Assembly (NCBI GenBank): GCA_902557235.1
Contig: CACDZR010000008.1
Span: forward strand, 1-37,545
Origin: an uncultured Pelagibacteraceae bacterium
Lineage (GTDB): Bacteria; Pseudomonadota; Alphaproteobacteria; Pelagibacterales; Pelagibacteraceae
DNA: 37,545 nucleotides
Direction: 5' to 3'
Of the stretch, positions 1-8,353 are shown in pieces. Each line of letters opens with the position of its first letter. Position 1 is the first letter of the stretch. Below the pieces are notes generated by a model, which was given only the letters and a program-made list of their open reading frames with translations, did not search any database and had not been told where the DNA came from. The translations under genes were made by a program, and so were the position numbers.

Positions 1-1370
1 TCACTTAGTTTAAGTTTATTTTTCATAATCCATAAAATTATTAAGGAAGGAATTACCATTAGTGCAGTTAAAATAAAAAATATTCCCCAATCACCATTTA
101 ACCAATCAACAAGGGCACCAGATGAAGAGGCTAAAGTTGTTCTACCAGCAGTTCCAATTGATGCTAATAGTGCATATTGAGTTGCTGTATAGGCTCTGTC
201 TACGAGCATAGATATAAAAGCCACAAAAGCCACTGTTGCAAATGCAGCAGCTATATCATCAAAAATGACTGCGATAGCAAATAAAAGTTCAGATTTATCA
301 CTCCAAGCCAATACACTAAATAAAAGGTTTGTACTTGCCATCATTACTCCAGCAAAAAACATTGCTTTTAAAACTCCAGATCTTATTACAAAAAGCCCAC
401 CTAAAAGAGTAAACGTCACAGTAGTAATCCAACCTAACGTTTTAGAGTAAATAGCAATATCTGATTTACTAAAGCCTATTTCTTTATAAAAAATTATAGA
501 CATTCTTCCAAGAAATGCCTCTCCCACTTTAAATAAAAAAACAAATCCTAAAATTCCTAGAGCAATCGAAAAGCCATTCTTTTTAAAAAAACTAATAATT
601 GGGCCACTTATTGTTCCAGCAACCCATGTTATCAATTTTGTAAATATATTTTCATTTTTAAATTGAGATGATATCAATTTATCATTTTCTTTTTGTTGAT
701 TTTGTCTATTTAAATTTCCAGACTCATCAATGAACATTAAGCCAATGTTCATTAAAATTACTAAAATGCCCAGAATTAGAAAAGTTAGTTGCCAATAATT
801 TTCAAAACCAATATTTTGTAGAATGTCTGCTGCAAATAATGATAGTACTCCACCTAATTTGTATCCTGACCACCAACCAACAACCGCCATTGCAGCCCCG
901 GCAGCCATGGATTTTCCCTCATTCTCACCAATCTGTTCAATTCTTAAAGCATCAACTGTTATATCTTGAGTTGATGATGCTATAGCAATTATTAAGCCTA
1001 CTGAAACAACCAAGGCTAAATTTTCAGATGGATCGAGTAAACTCCAAAGAGCAAGTGAGATTAAGATGATAATTTGCATCAAAACAATCCATCCTCTTCT
1101 GTGACCTATTTTTTTCGTTAAAAATGGTATTTGTATTCTATCTATTAAGGGTGCCCATAAATAATTAAAAGCATAAACTGCAAAGATTAATCCAGCCCAT
1201 CCAACAGTAGATCTACTTAATCCATCTTCTTTTAACCATAAACTTAGACTACTTCCAATCAAAACCCATGGAAAACCAGATATTGCACCAAGCAATAAAA
1301 TTTTGAGCATTCTTTTATCAAAATAAACTGAGAACATTTCAGACAAAGAATTTTTTTTAATTTCTATCAA
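1..1370 (-). CDS. ampG: AmpG family muropeptide permease (3' end cut by window edge)
   Basis: Inner-membrane MFS permease that imports anhydromuropeptides for peptidoglycan recycling. The frame is open from a TTG at 1368-1370 to the window edge, about 456 codons. The start is preceded by a GGAGG ribosome site that lies inside the end of trkH; only 2 bases separate the trkH stop from this TTG. AmpG-type signatures are visible: GAISGFPWVLIGSSLSLWL near the N terminus, then YLWAPLIDR and SSTQDITVDALRIE, then a run of hydrophobic segments. The last visible residues (VIPSLIILWIMKNKLKLS) look like a final membrane helix with a basic tail, so little should be missing. It is probably co-transcribed with trkH. 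A generic MFS sugar or peptide permease is the alternative. AmgK and MurU near 18 kb fit the recycling assignment. Confidence 0.85.
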   Translation of the reverse strand, partial: MIEIKKNSLSEMFSVYFDKRMLKILLLGAISGFPWVLIGSSLSLWLKEDGLSRSTVGWAGLIFAVYAFNYLWAPLIDRIQIPFLTKKIGHRRGWIVLMQIIILISLALWSLLDPSENLALVVSVGLIIAIASSTQDITVDALRIEQIGENEGKSMAAGAAMAVVGWWSGYKLGGVLSLFAADILQNIGFENYWQLTFLILGILVILMNIGLMFIDESGNLNRQNQQKENDKLISSQFKNENIFTKLITWVAGTISGPIISFFKKNGFSIALGILGFVFLFKVGEAFLGRMSIIFYKEIGFSKSDIAIYSKTLGWITTVTFTLLGGLFVIRSGVLKAMFFAGVMMASTNLLFSVLAWSDKSELLFAIAVIFDDIAAAFATVAFVAFISMLVDRAYTATQYALLASIGTAGRTTLASSSGALVDWLNGDWGIFFILTALMVIPSLIILWIMKNKLKLS

Positions 1371-1372
1371 AT

Positions 1373-2812
1373 TTAATTCCTCCAAAAGGATGGTAAAAAT
1401 AATACAAGGATTGCAAACAATTCCAATCTACCCAAGATCATACCAAAACTTAAAATCCACTTAGAGATATCAGGTAGTGATGAAAAATTTCCGTTTGGCC
1501 CAATAGTTGAGCCTAGGCCAGGGCCTACATTTGAAATAGATGTTGCAGCACCGGAAATTGAAGTAATAAAGTCAAGACCTGTCAAAGATAATAATGCTGT
1601 AATTGTAAAAAAAATTACCAGGTACATATAAATGAAAGAGATGATTGATGCGGTAAATTTATCATCAACAGGACTTTGGTTATATTTTAGAACAAAAACT
1701 CCCTTAGGATAAATAATTTTTTTAAGTTGATTCAAAACAAATGAATAAAGTATTTGAAATCTAAATATCTTTATACCACAAGTTGTTGAGCCAGCACATC
1801 CACCAATAAACATTAAGCCTATAAATATAATTAAAGGAAATCCACCCCAGTTATCAAATTGTGCATTAACATATCCAGTCCCTGTTAAAATTGATATTAC
1901 ATTAAATAAAACTGTTCTGAGGTTTAGTTCAGATGATTTATCAAAAAATAAATAAATTGATAAGATCAAAATACTTATTAAGATTATTTTCAAAAAAGTT
2001 CTAATTTGAATATCTGAAAAAAAAATTTTTCTGTCACCGTTTAAGAATTTAATATAAGCGATAAAAGGTAAACTACCTAAGATGATAAAAATCATTGCTG
2101 AAATTTCTATTGAAAAACTATTAAAGAAACCGATGGAATCGTTATAGTTTGAAAACCCCCCAGTTGCTATTGTTGTCATAGAATGAGTTATACTATCAAA
2201 AGTATCCATCCCAAGGATCTTATATGATATTGCACAAAGTGTAGTAAGACCTGAATAAATATAAATTAATCTCAATGCAATTTCTTTCGATTTAGGAAGA
2301 ATTTTTTCAGATGAGTCACTGTTAGAAATTTTGAATAATTGCATACCACCAACATTCATTATTGGCATCAAAGTGATCGCCATGACAATTATTCCAATAC
2401 CACCCAACCATTGAAGAATTGCTCTCCAAAGCAAAATCGCTTTAGGCATCTGCTCTAAATTTGGAATTATTGTAGAACCAGTTGTTGTAATACCTGACAT
2501 ACTCTCGAAAAAAGCATTAGTGAATGAAAAATTGATCTCAGAAAATATTAGAGGAAGTGAGCCAAAAATTGCAATACTTAGCCAAGATAACGCTGTTAAT
2601 AAAAAAGCTTGTTGTAAACTTAATTTCTTATCATGATCAAGATTAGATAAAAAAAATAGAGTACCAAAAATAATTGTAATAATAGAAGCACCAAAAAAAG
2701 AAGAGTCAATTTCTTTGAAAAAAAATTGAACAAATATTGGTATCAACATAAAAATCCCAAGAATTATTTGAAGAATTCCAAGAGTAAAAAAAACAGTTTT
2801 ATAATTAGACAT
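1373..2812 (-). CDS. trkH: Trk-type potassium uptake protein TrkH
   Basis: Potassium-translocating membrane subunit of the Trk system. The 479-residue length is normal for the family. The four pore-loop repeats can be picked out: SMSGITTTGST, ATGGFSN, ILTGTGYVN and SISNVGPGLG, each with the glycine-rich selectivity element. Hydrophobic segments flank each loop. TrkH normally works with a cytoplasmic NAD-binding TrkA, which is not in this window. It is divergent from lysS across 88 bases and is followed by ampG with 2 bases between. Nothing looks broken. Confidence 0.93.
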   Translation of the reverse strand: MSNYKTVFFTLGILQIILGIFMLIPIFVQFFFKEIDSSFFGASIITIIFGTLFFLSNLDHDKKLSLQQAFLLTALSWLSIAIFGSLPLIFSEINFSFTNAFFESMSGITTTGSTIIPNLEQMPKAILLWRAILQWLGGIGIIVMAITLMPIMNVGGMQLFKISNSDSSEKILPKSKEIALRLIYIYSGLTTLCAISYKILGMDTFDSITHSMTTIATGGFSNYNDSIGFFNSFSIEISAMIFIILGSLPFIAYIKFLNGDRKIFFSDIQIRTFLKIILISILILSIYLFFDKSSELNLRTVLFNVISILTGTGYVNAQFDNWGGFPLIIFIGLMFIGGCAGSTTCGIKIFRFQILYSFVLNQLKKIIYPKGVFVLKYNQSPVDDKFTASIISFIYMYLVIFFTITALLSLTGLDFITSISGAATSISNVGPGLGSTIGPNGNFSSLPDISKWILSFGMILGRLELFAILVLFLPSFWRN

Positions 2813-2900
2813 TTTGATAGAACATTATTTTATGGTAAATAAATTTCAACTCTATAAGAATAAGTTAAATCGTTAATTTAAGATTATATTTGAATTAATC

Positions 2901-4463
2901 ATGATTAAAAAAGAGAATTTTGATAAAACAAGTGCATGGCCTTTCGTTGAAGCAAAAAAAATGCTTCGGGAAAGAAAAACTTTTATAGAAAAAAAAGGCA
3001 AAATAATTCTCCAAACAGGTTATGGCCCTAGTGGACTTCCACATATAGGAACTTTTGGAGAAGTTGCAAGGACATCAATGATTGTGAATGCCTTAAAATA
3101 TTTGACTGATTTACCAACCGAAATCATTACTTTTTCAGATGATATGGACGGTCTTAGAAAGGTACCTGACAACGTTCCACAAAAAGAATTATTAGAAAAA
3201 AATTTACACAAACCGCTTACTAATGTGCCTGATCCCTTTCAAAAATTTGATAGCTTTGGTGAGCATAATAATGAAATGTTAAAAAAATTTTTGAACAATT
3301 TTAAATTTAAATATAATTTTAAAAGTTCAACATCACTCTATAAATCAGGTTTCTTTAATTCTTCTCTCCAAGTTATTTTAGAGAATTATGATGGTATAAT
3401 GAATATAATACTTCCTACATTGGGAAAAGAGAGACAAAAAACTTACAGTCCATTTCTTCCAATTTGTCCAGATACAGGTCATGTTTTAGAAATACCTGTA
3501 AAAAATATTAACAAAGAAAAATCTATTATTGTTTTTGATAATAAAGGAAAAGATTTGGAAACAAGTATTTATGATGGAAATTGTAAATTACAATGGAAAG
3601 TTGATTGGGCTATGAGATGGTATGCGCTAGATGTTGATTTTGAAATGTATGGGAAGGATCTTATAGAGAGTGCTATACTTTCAACAAAAATTATCAAACT
3701 TATTGGGAAGACAAATCCTTCAGGGTTTGCATATGAATTATTCTTGGATGAAAAGGGAGAGAAGATTTCAAAATCAAAAGGAAACGGTATCACAATTGAT
3801 CAATGGTTAGAGTATGCCTCTCCTGAAAGTTTGTCACTGTATATGTATCAAAACCCAAAAAGAGCGAAAAAACTCTACAAAGAAATAGTTTCAAAAACCG
3901 TTGATGATTATTTAGATCTTATTGAAAAAGCAAAAAAACAAAATGAGTCGCAGCTACTAATGAATCCTGTATGGCATGTTCACAATAGCTTGGTACCAAA
4001 AGAAAATATGATTATGTCATTTTCAATGTTATTGAATTTAGTTGAAACAAGTAATGCTGATAGCAAAGAACTTCTTTGGAAATTTGTTAAAAAATACAAA
4101 AAAGATATTTCAGAAAAAGATAATCCTATTTTTGATAACTTAGTAGGCTATGCAATAAAGTATTTCAATGATGTAATAAAATTAAAAAAAAATTATAAAA
4201 AACCTAACGAAGAAGAAAAAAAAGCTTTGGAGGCTTTGGTAAAAACTTTAGATAAATGTGATGACAAAATGAAACCAGAGGATATTCAAACAATGATATA
4301 TTCGACTGGTAAAGAAAATGGATACACTGAGAACCTTCGAGATTGGTTTAAATTAATTTACGAAGTAGTTTTTGGGGACGAAAATGGACCAAGGATGGGT
4401 TTTTTTATAAGTTTTTTTGGTGTGAAAGAAACAAAAGATCTTATATTAAATAAAATTAAATAA
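2901..4463 (+). CDS. lysS: Lysyl-tRNA synthetase, class I
   Basis: Charges tRNA-Lys with lysine in the cytoplasm. It is the class I (archaeal-type) enzyme, which replaces the class II enzyme in many alphaproteobacteria. The HIGH signature is PHIG at about residues 47-50 after a YGPSGL lead. The KMSKS loop reads KISKSKG near residues 288-294. The 520-residue length fits the family. Its TAA shares one base with the pyrD ATG (TAATG at 4461-4465), so translation of the two is probably coupled. A class I glutamyl-tRNA synthetase is excluded by the overall sequence pattern around both motifs. Confidence 0.95.
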   Translation: MIKKENFDKTSAWPFVEAKKMLRERKTFIEKKGKIILQTGYGPSGLPHIGTFGEVARTSMIVNALKYLTDLPTEIITFSDDMDGLRKVPDNVPQKELLEKNLHKPLTNVPDPFQKFDSFGEHNNEMLKKFLNNFKFKYNFKSSTSLYKSGFFNSSLQVILENYDGIMNIILPTLGKERQKTYSPFLPICPDTGHVLEIPVKNINKEKSIIVFDNKGKDLETSIYDGNCKLQWKVDWAMRWYALDVDFEMYGKDLIESAILSTKIIKLIGKTNPSGFAYELFLDEKGEKISKSKGNGITIDQWLEYASPESLSLYMYQNPKRAKKLYKEIVSKTVDDYLDLIEKAKKQNESQLLMNPVWHVHNSLVPKENMIMSFSMLLNLVETSNADSKELLWKFVKKYKKDISEKDNPIFDNLVGYAIKYFNDVIKLKKNYKKPNEEEKKALEALVKTLDKCDDKMKPEDIQTMIYSTGKENGYTENLRDWFKLIYEVVFGDENGPRMGFFISFFGVKETKDLILNKIK

Positions 4464-5509
4464 TGTTTTCAAATTTAAGATCTTTAATTTTTAAATTAGA
4501 TCCTGAGACAGCTCATAGTTTAGCTATAAAGTCACTAAAATTTAATTTTATTCCAAATATTTTAGATGAAGAAAAAAATAATCCCCTTTTTAAGACGAGA
4601 TTATTTAATAAAGAAATAGAAAATCCAATTGGTATGGCTGCAGGATTTGATAAAAATGCTGAGGTATATAATTCATTGTTCAATTTAGGTTTTGGTTTTG
4701 TTGAAGTAGGAACCGTTACACCGTTAGAACAATATGGAAATCCCAAACCTAGAGTTTTTAGACTGGTAGAGGATGAGGCTCTCATTAATAGACTTGGTTT
4801 CAATAATCTAGGATCAAAAAATATCGTAGATCGAATTAAAAGAAATAATCCAACTGGCTTACTCGGAATTAATATTGGACCCAATAAAAACTCAGAAGAT
4901 AGAACAAATGATTATATACAGTGTTTGAAAACATTTAACGGGTTATCTGATTACATCACTATCAATATTTCTTCACCAAACACCGAAGATTTAAGAAACT
5001 TTCACGATCAAAAAAAATTAGATGATCTTTTAAAACTAATTGAAAAAGAGAAGAGAGATCTTAACTCTAAAACACCTATAGCAGTAAAAGTGTCACCAGA
5101 TATAAACGACAAAGAAATTACGCAAATTTCTGAAGTGCTTTTAAATAATAAGATAGAAGCAACTATTATTTCTAACACATCCGATACAACAAGAGAAAAT
5201 TTACAAAATACTCAAAGTCATCAAAAAGGAGGACTATCTGGGAAACCTATAGAGTCTAAGTCTTCTGAGTTGATTGGAAAATTTTATAAAGTTTTAAAAG
5301 GTAGAATCAAAATCATAGGTGTAGGTGGTGTAGACTCCGGCAGATCTGCTTATCAAAAACTTTTAGCTGGAGCTGATTATTTACAACTTTATACAGGTAT
5401 GGTTTTTAGAGGTCCAAATATTGTCAGTCTCATTAAAAAAGAGCTGAAGGAAATATTACTAAAAGAAGGTGTAAAAAACTTTAAAGAAATAGTAGGAAAA
5501 AAGGATTAG
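4463..5509 (+). CDS. pyrD: Dihydroorotate dehydrogenase (quinone), class 2
   Basis: Oxidises dihydroorotate to orotate in pyrimidine synthesis, passing electrons to membrane quinone through FMN. The N terminus (MFSNLRSLIFKLDPETAHSL) is the membrane-associating extension of class 2 enzymes. NPIGMAAGFDKN is the FMN region. The catalytic-serine segment ITINISSPNTEDLR lies near residue 170. GVGGVDSGRSAYQKLLAGA and LQLYTGMVFRGP form the phosphate-binding end. The 348-residue length is usual. The start overlaps the lysS stop by one base, so it depends on the lysS transcript. Confidence 0.95.
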   Translation: MFSNLRSLIFKLDPETAHSLAIKSLKFNFIPNILDEEKNNPLFKTRLFNKEIENPIGMAAGFDKNAEVYNSLFNLGFGFVEVGTVTPLEQYGNPKPRVFRLVEDEALINRLGFNNLGSKNIVDRIKRNNPTGLLGINIGPNKNSEDRTNDYIQCLKTFNGLSDYITINISSPNTEDLRNFHDQKKLDDLLKLIEKEKRDLNSKTPIAVKVSPDINDKEITQISEVLLNNKIEATIISNTSDTTRENLQNTQSHQKGGLSGKPIESKSSELIGKFYKVLKGRIKIIGVGGVDSGRSAYQKLLAGADYLQLYTGMVFRGPNIVSLIKKELKEILLKEGVKNFKEIVGKKD

Positions 5510-5524
5510 AATAATCTTATAAAC

Positions 5525-5553
5525 TTGACGGCATCAATATCTCACTTTATATA
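5525..5553 (+). promoter_or_regulatory. Sigma-70-type promoter for rpmB
   Basis: The -35 element TTGACG (5525-5530) and -10 element TATATA (5548-5553) are separated by 17 bases, close to the vegetative consensus. Transcription would be expected to start about 6-7 bases after the -10. That leaves only a few bases before the rpmB ATG at 5566, and no Shine-Dalgarno sequence is visible there, so the mRNA may be nearly leaderless. This is a motif match only. Confidence 0.6.
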
Positions 5554-5565
5554 GTCGAACAAATT

Positions 5566-5880
5566 ATGACAAAAAAATGTGAATTAACTGGAAAAAATCC
5601 AATGAAAGGTCATAACGTTAGTCATGCTAACAATAAGACAAAAAGAAGATTCTTACCTAATTTAAAAAAAGTAAAATTCACAAGTGAGCTTTTAAAAAGA
5701 AGTTTAAAATTAACAGTTAGTAATGCAGGGGTTAGATCAGTAGACAAAAAAGGCAGCTTTGATGAATTTTTAAAATCCGTAAAGAATAAAAATTTATCCC
5801 CTAGATTAAAAAAACTAAAAAAAAGCTTATTAATTAAATCTCCGTTTCAAAAAAAGACAGCGCAATCTAAAACAGCTTAA
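5566..5880 (+). CDS. rpmB: 50S ribosomal protein L28
   Basis: Large-subunit ribosomal protein. The N terminus [20 protein letters not shown] followed by [12 protein letters not shown] is the L28 signature, and the protein is strongly basic. At 104 residues it is longer than the enterobacterial protein (about 78), as is usual in alphaproteobacteria, which carry a lysine-rich C-terminal extension. A good promoter lies directly upstream and no ribosome site is seen. The stop overlaps the next start by one base (TAATG at 5878-5882). Confidence 0.95.
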   Translation: MTKKCELTGKNPMKGHNVSHANNKTKRRFLPNLKKVKFTSELLKRSLKLTVSNAGVRSVDKKGSFDEFLKSVKNKNLSPRLKKLKKSLLIKSPFQKKTAQSKTA

Positions 5881-6434
5881 TGAGTAAATCGTTTTTACTT
5901 CTATCATTTTTGATGGGTGTTGTTGTCCTATCATCTAATTTTCTCGTTCAGTTTCCAATAAATTACTACGGCTTAAATGAAATATTAACCTATGGAGCTT
6001 TCTCTTATCCGATCGCTTTTTTAATCACAGATTTAGCCAATAGATCTTATGGAAAAATAGTTGCAAGAAAAATTGTATATTTTGGTTTTGTTTTAGGAAT
6101 TGGTTTTACAGTTTTATTTTCTACTGATTTTGCAGATTTTATATCTATTCGTATAGCAATTGGATCCGGAGTTGCATTCTTGACCGCGCAATTATTAGAT
6201 GTTCAAATATTTGATAGATTAAGAAAAAAAGAATGGTTTGTTGCACCATTAACATCCTCAATGATAGGCTCAACTATTGATACATTTTTATTTTTTTCAA
6301 TATCATTTTATGGAACTGGTGTGCCATGGGTTACACTTTCGGTTGGAGATTTGATTGTAAAAGTAATAGTAGCTTTAATCATGCTGATACCATTCAGATT
6401 GCTTTTAAAAACTTTTAAGCCAATCAAAGCTTAA
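5880..6434 (+). CDS. yhhQ: YhhQ/QPTR family queuosine-precursor transporter
   Basis: Integral membrane protein of the VUT_1/YhhQ family, whose E. coli member imports queuosine precursors (preQ0/preQ1) for tRNA modification. The 184 residues are mostly hydrophobic. Family-like segments include YGAFSYPIAFLITDLANRSYGK, AQLLDVQIFDRLRKK, and TSSMIGSTIDTFLFFSISF before a last helix. It is translationally coupled to rpmB. Its stop overlaps the convergent speB stop. The family call is firm, but the substrate is taken from characterised homologues. Confidence 0.85.
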   Translation: MSKSFLLLSFLMGVVVLSSNFLVQFPINYYGLNEILTYGAFSYPIAFLITDLANRSYGKIVARKIVYFGFVLGIGFTVLFSTDFADFISIRIAIGSGVAFLTAQLLDVQIFDRLRKKEWFVAPLTSSMIGSTIDTFLFFSISFYGTGVPWVTLSVGDLIVKVIVALIMLIPFRLLLKTFKPIKA

Positions 6435-7306
6435 ATTAAAAATTTATAAGACAATATTTTATAAGCTAGTTTTGCAACAAGAAAGTTGTAAGAATTAAAA
6501 CCTTTTATAGGTGCTAATTCATTAATGTCAGCACCAACAATGTTTGAATTTTTTGCAGCTATTTTAATTATATTGAGTGTCTCATCCCATAATAATCCAC
6601 CTGGTTCAGGAGTTCCTGTGGCAGGCATAATACTTGAATCAAACCCATCGACATCAAATGTCAAATAAACTGTCTTATTTTTTATAAGTTTTTTAAATTT
6701 TCTTAAATCCCACTTTGACTTATCTTTTGCCCAAAAAATATTTATTCTTGATTTATTTTTTTTTAAGAATGGAATTTCACTTTCTGATATATTTCTAATT
6801 CCAAAAGATATTAATGATATATTTTTATGGTCTAAGCACCTTCTTATTGCTGATGCATGAGAGAATTTTTCTCCATTATAACTATTTCTTAAATCAGCAT
6901 GCGCATCAAAATGTAAAAGACAAATTTTTTTGTGTTTTTTAATAAATGGATCAATACATCCTGGTGTAATTGAATGTTCTCCTCCAAACGTGAGTGGAAA
7001 AAGCTTTTTATCTAAAATTTCTTTATTTATTTTTGACATTTTCTCGAGTGCTTTTTTGATGTTTCTGTCAATCTTAAAGGGCTTTAATGTTTTAATCCCA
7101 ATTTTTTTATAAGGTTCACAATTTAGCTCTTCATCATATAATTCTACTTGATGAGAGGCTTTTATAATTTCTTTAGGTCCGTTTCTGGTGCCACCACCGT
7201 AACTAACAGTTTTTTCAAGCCCAAATGGAACTACAACAACTTTTTCTTTGAAATTAAATTTATTATCGACTCCTAAAAATCCATTTTTATTTGATAAATA
7301 TTTCAA
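6431..7306 (-). CDS. speB: Agmatinase (ureohydrolase family)
   Basis: Mn-dependent ureohydrolase; the family reference reaction is agmatine to putrescine plus urea. The metal-binding motifs are intact: FGGEHS, HFDAHADLR, and the block FDVDGFDSSIMPATGTPEPG. Length is 291 residues. It is the last gene of a three-gene operon and starts 3 bases after the DHS-like gene ends. No arginine decarboxylase to make agmatine is in the window. The true substrate could therefore be agmatine made elsewhere, an aminobutyl- or other substituted agmatine from the DHS-like enzyme, or another guanidino compound. The ureohydrolase call is sure; the substrate is inferred. Confidence 0.88.
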   Translation of the reverse strand: MKYLSNKNGFLGVDNKFNFKEKVVVVPFGLEKTVSYGGGTRNGPKEIIKASHQVELYDEELNCEPYKKIGIKTLKPFKIDRNIKKALEKMSKINKEILDKKLFPLTFGGEHSITPGCIDPFIKKHKKICLLHFDAHADLRNSYNGEKFSHASAIRRCLDHKNISLISFGIRNISESEIPFLKKNKSRINIFWAKDKSKWDLRKFKKLIKNKTVYLTFDVDGFDSSIMPATGTPEPGGLLWDETLNIIKIAAKNSNIVGADINELAPIKGFNSYNFLVAKLAYKILSYKFLI

Positions 7307-7309
7307 TTT

Positions 7310-8353
7310 TTACTCAAAAATTTTTGTGAATTTTTTCTTATGCCTAGTTTTCCACTCACCTTTGTGATAAGCGTCGCTAGCTATTAGGGGTAGTACACTA
7401 GTGGCTTCAGCAAATACCATCTGTTCTTTGGTAACATCAACTTTACCCCATGAACTTGCCTCCTTTAATGTTGAACTACTACATGCACCATCTCGAGAGT
7501 CGGCAACTGTAATTTGCACAGCATATTTATGCATGTCGACTTCTTTGCCTAATAATTCAGCACAAATTACAGTGTCTTGAATAAAATTTTTTGGGACACC
7601 ACCACCAATCATAAATAAACCAGAACCTTTTGAACGTATTTTAATTTCGGTTAATTCTCTAAATTCTCTAACAGAGTCGATAGTCATATGTTTTTTTGGA
7701 TTTTTTTCTTGATGCATAACTAAACCAAATCCTGCGCTAGAGTCAGTAAAAGCCGGGCAAAAAATTGGAACATCATTATCGTATGCTGTTTCAATCAAAG
7801 AGTCTTTTTTTATAGAATTTTTTTTTAAATATTTTCCCATCTCTTTAATAAATTCTCTTGATGTATAGCTTCTAGGCTCCAAGGTATCTGCGATTTCACA
7901 TATTTTTTTATCACAAATCTGTAACTCATCTTCATCTATGTATGTGTCGTAAATTCTATCTATATAATTTTTTCTTAATTCAGTATCATCTTGGAATTGA
8001 GACCCTTGATAGTGTTTAAAACCAAGAGCTTCGAAAAAATCCATATCAATTATTGAAGCGCCAGTCGCTACTATTGCATCAACCATATTATATTTAACTA
8101 AATCTTTATAAATATTCATACAACCCGCAGCAGATGTTGAACCTGCTAATGTTAAAAAAATTGTACATTCTTTGTCTTTCAACATTTCATTATAAATATT
8201 AGCTGCATTTGCCGTCTCTCTTGAAACAAAAGACATTTTTTCCATGGAAGAAATAATCTTTCTAGAGTCAAAAGATGTAATATCAATATGTTCTACAGGT
8301 TTTTTTAAGAAATCTTTTTTACTATTGTGACCAAGATTTTTATTTTCTGACAT
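7310..8353 (-). CDS. Deoxyhypusine synthase-family protein, probably a homospermidine-type synthase
   Basis: Member of the deoxyhypusine synthase family, NAD-dependent enzymes that transfer an aminobutyl group from spermidine to a lysine of eIF5A. Bacteria lack eIF5A, so a small-molecule acceptor such as putrescine or agmatine is likely. FLTLAGSTSAAG and DAIVATGASI match the NAD-binding segments. GSGLFMIGGGVPKNFIQD is well conserved. SSWGKV places the catalytic lysine of the family at about residue 304, followed by EATSVLPLI. Length is 347 residues. The ATG shares one base with the decarboxylase stop, and speB follows after 3 bases. Operon position supports homospermidine or aminobutyl-polyamine synthesis, but the exact reaction is an inference. 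Confidence 0.82.
   Translation of the reverse strand: MSENKNLGHNSKKDFLKKPVEHIDITSFDSRKIISSMEKMSFVSRETANAANIYNEMLKDKECTIFLTLAGSTSAAGCMNIYKDLVKYNMVDAIVATGASIIDMDFFEALGFKHYQGSQFQDDTELRKNYIDRIYDTYIDEDELQICDKKICEIADTLEPRSYTSREFIKEMGKYLKKNSIKKDSLIETAYDNDVPIFCPAFTDSSAGFGLVMHQEKNPKKHMTIDSVREFRELTEIKIRSKGSGLFMIGGGVPKNFIQDTVICAELLGKEVDMHKYAVQITVADSRDGACSSSTLKEASSWGKVDVTKEQMVFAEATSVLPLIASDAYHKGEWKTRHKKKFTKIFE

Noticed and set aside
265-450. Open frame on the + strand of 61 codons
   Set aside because: It lies fully inside the conserved AmpG frame on the other strand and its product has no recognisable features.
2822-2849. Promoter for trkH (TTGAAA, 16 bases, TAATGT)
   Set aside because: Weak -10, short spacer, and a start site that would fall almost on the ATG; such matches arise easily by chance in A+T-rich DNA.
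4513-4884. 123-codon frame on the - strand
   Set aside because: Antisense shadow of pyrD; composition mirrors the pyrD codons and there is no ribosome site.
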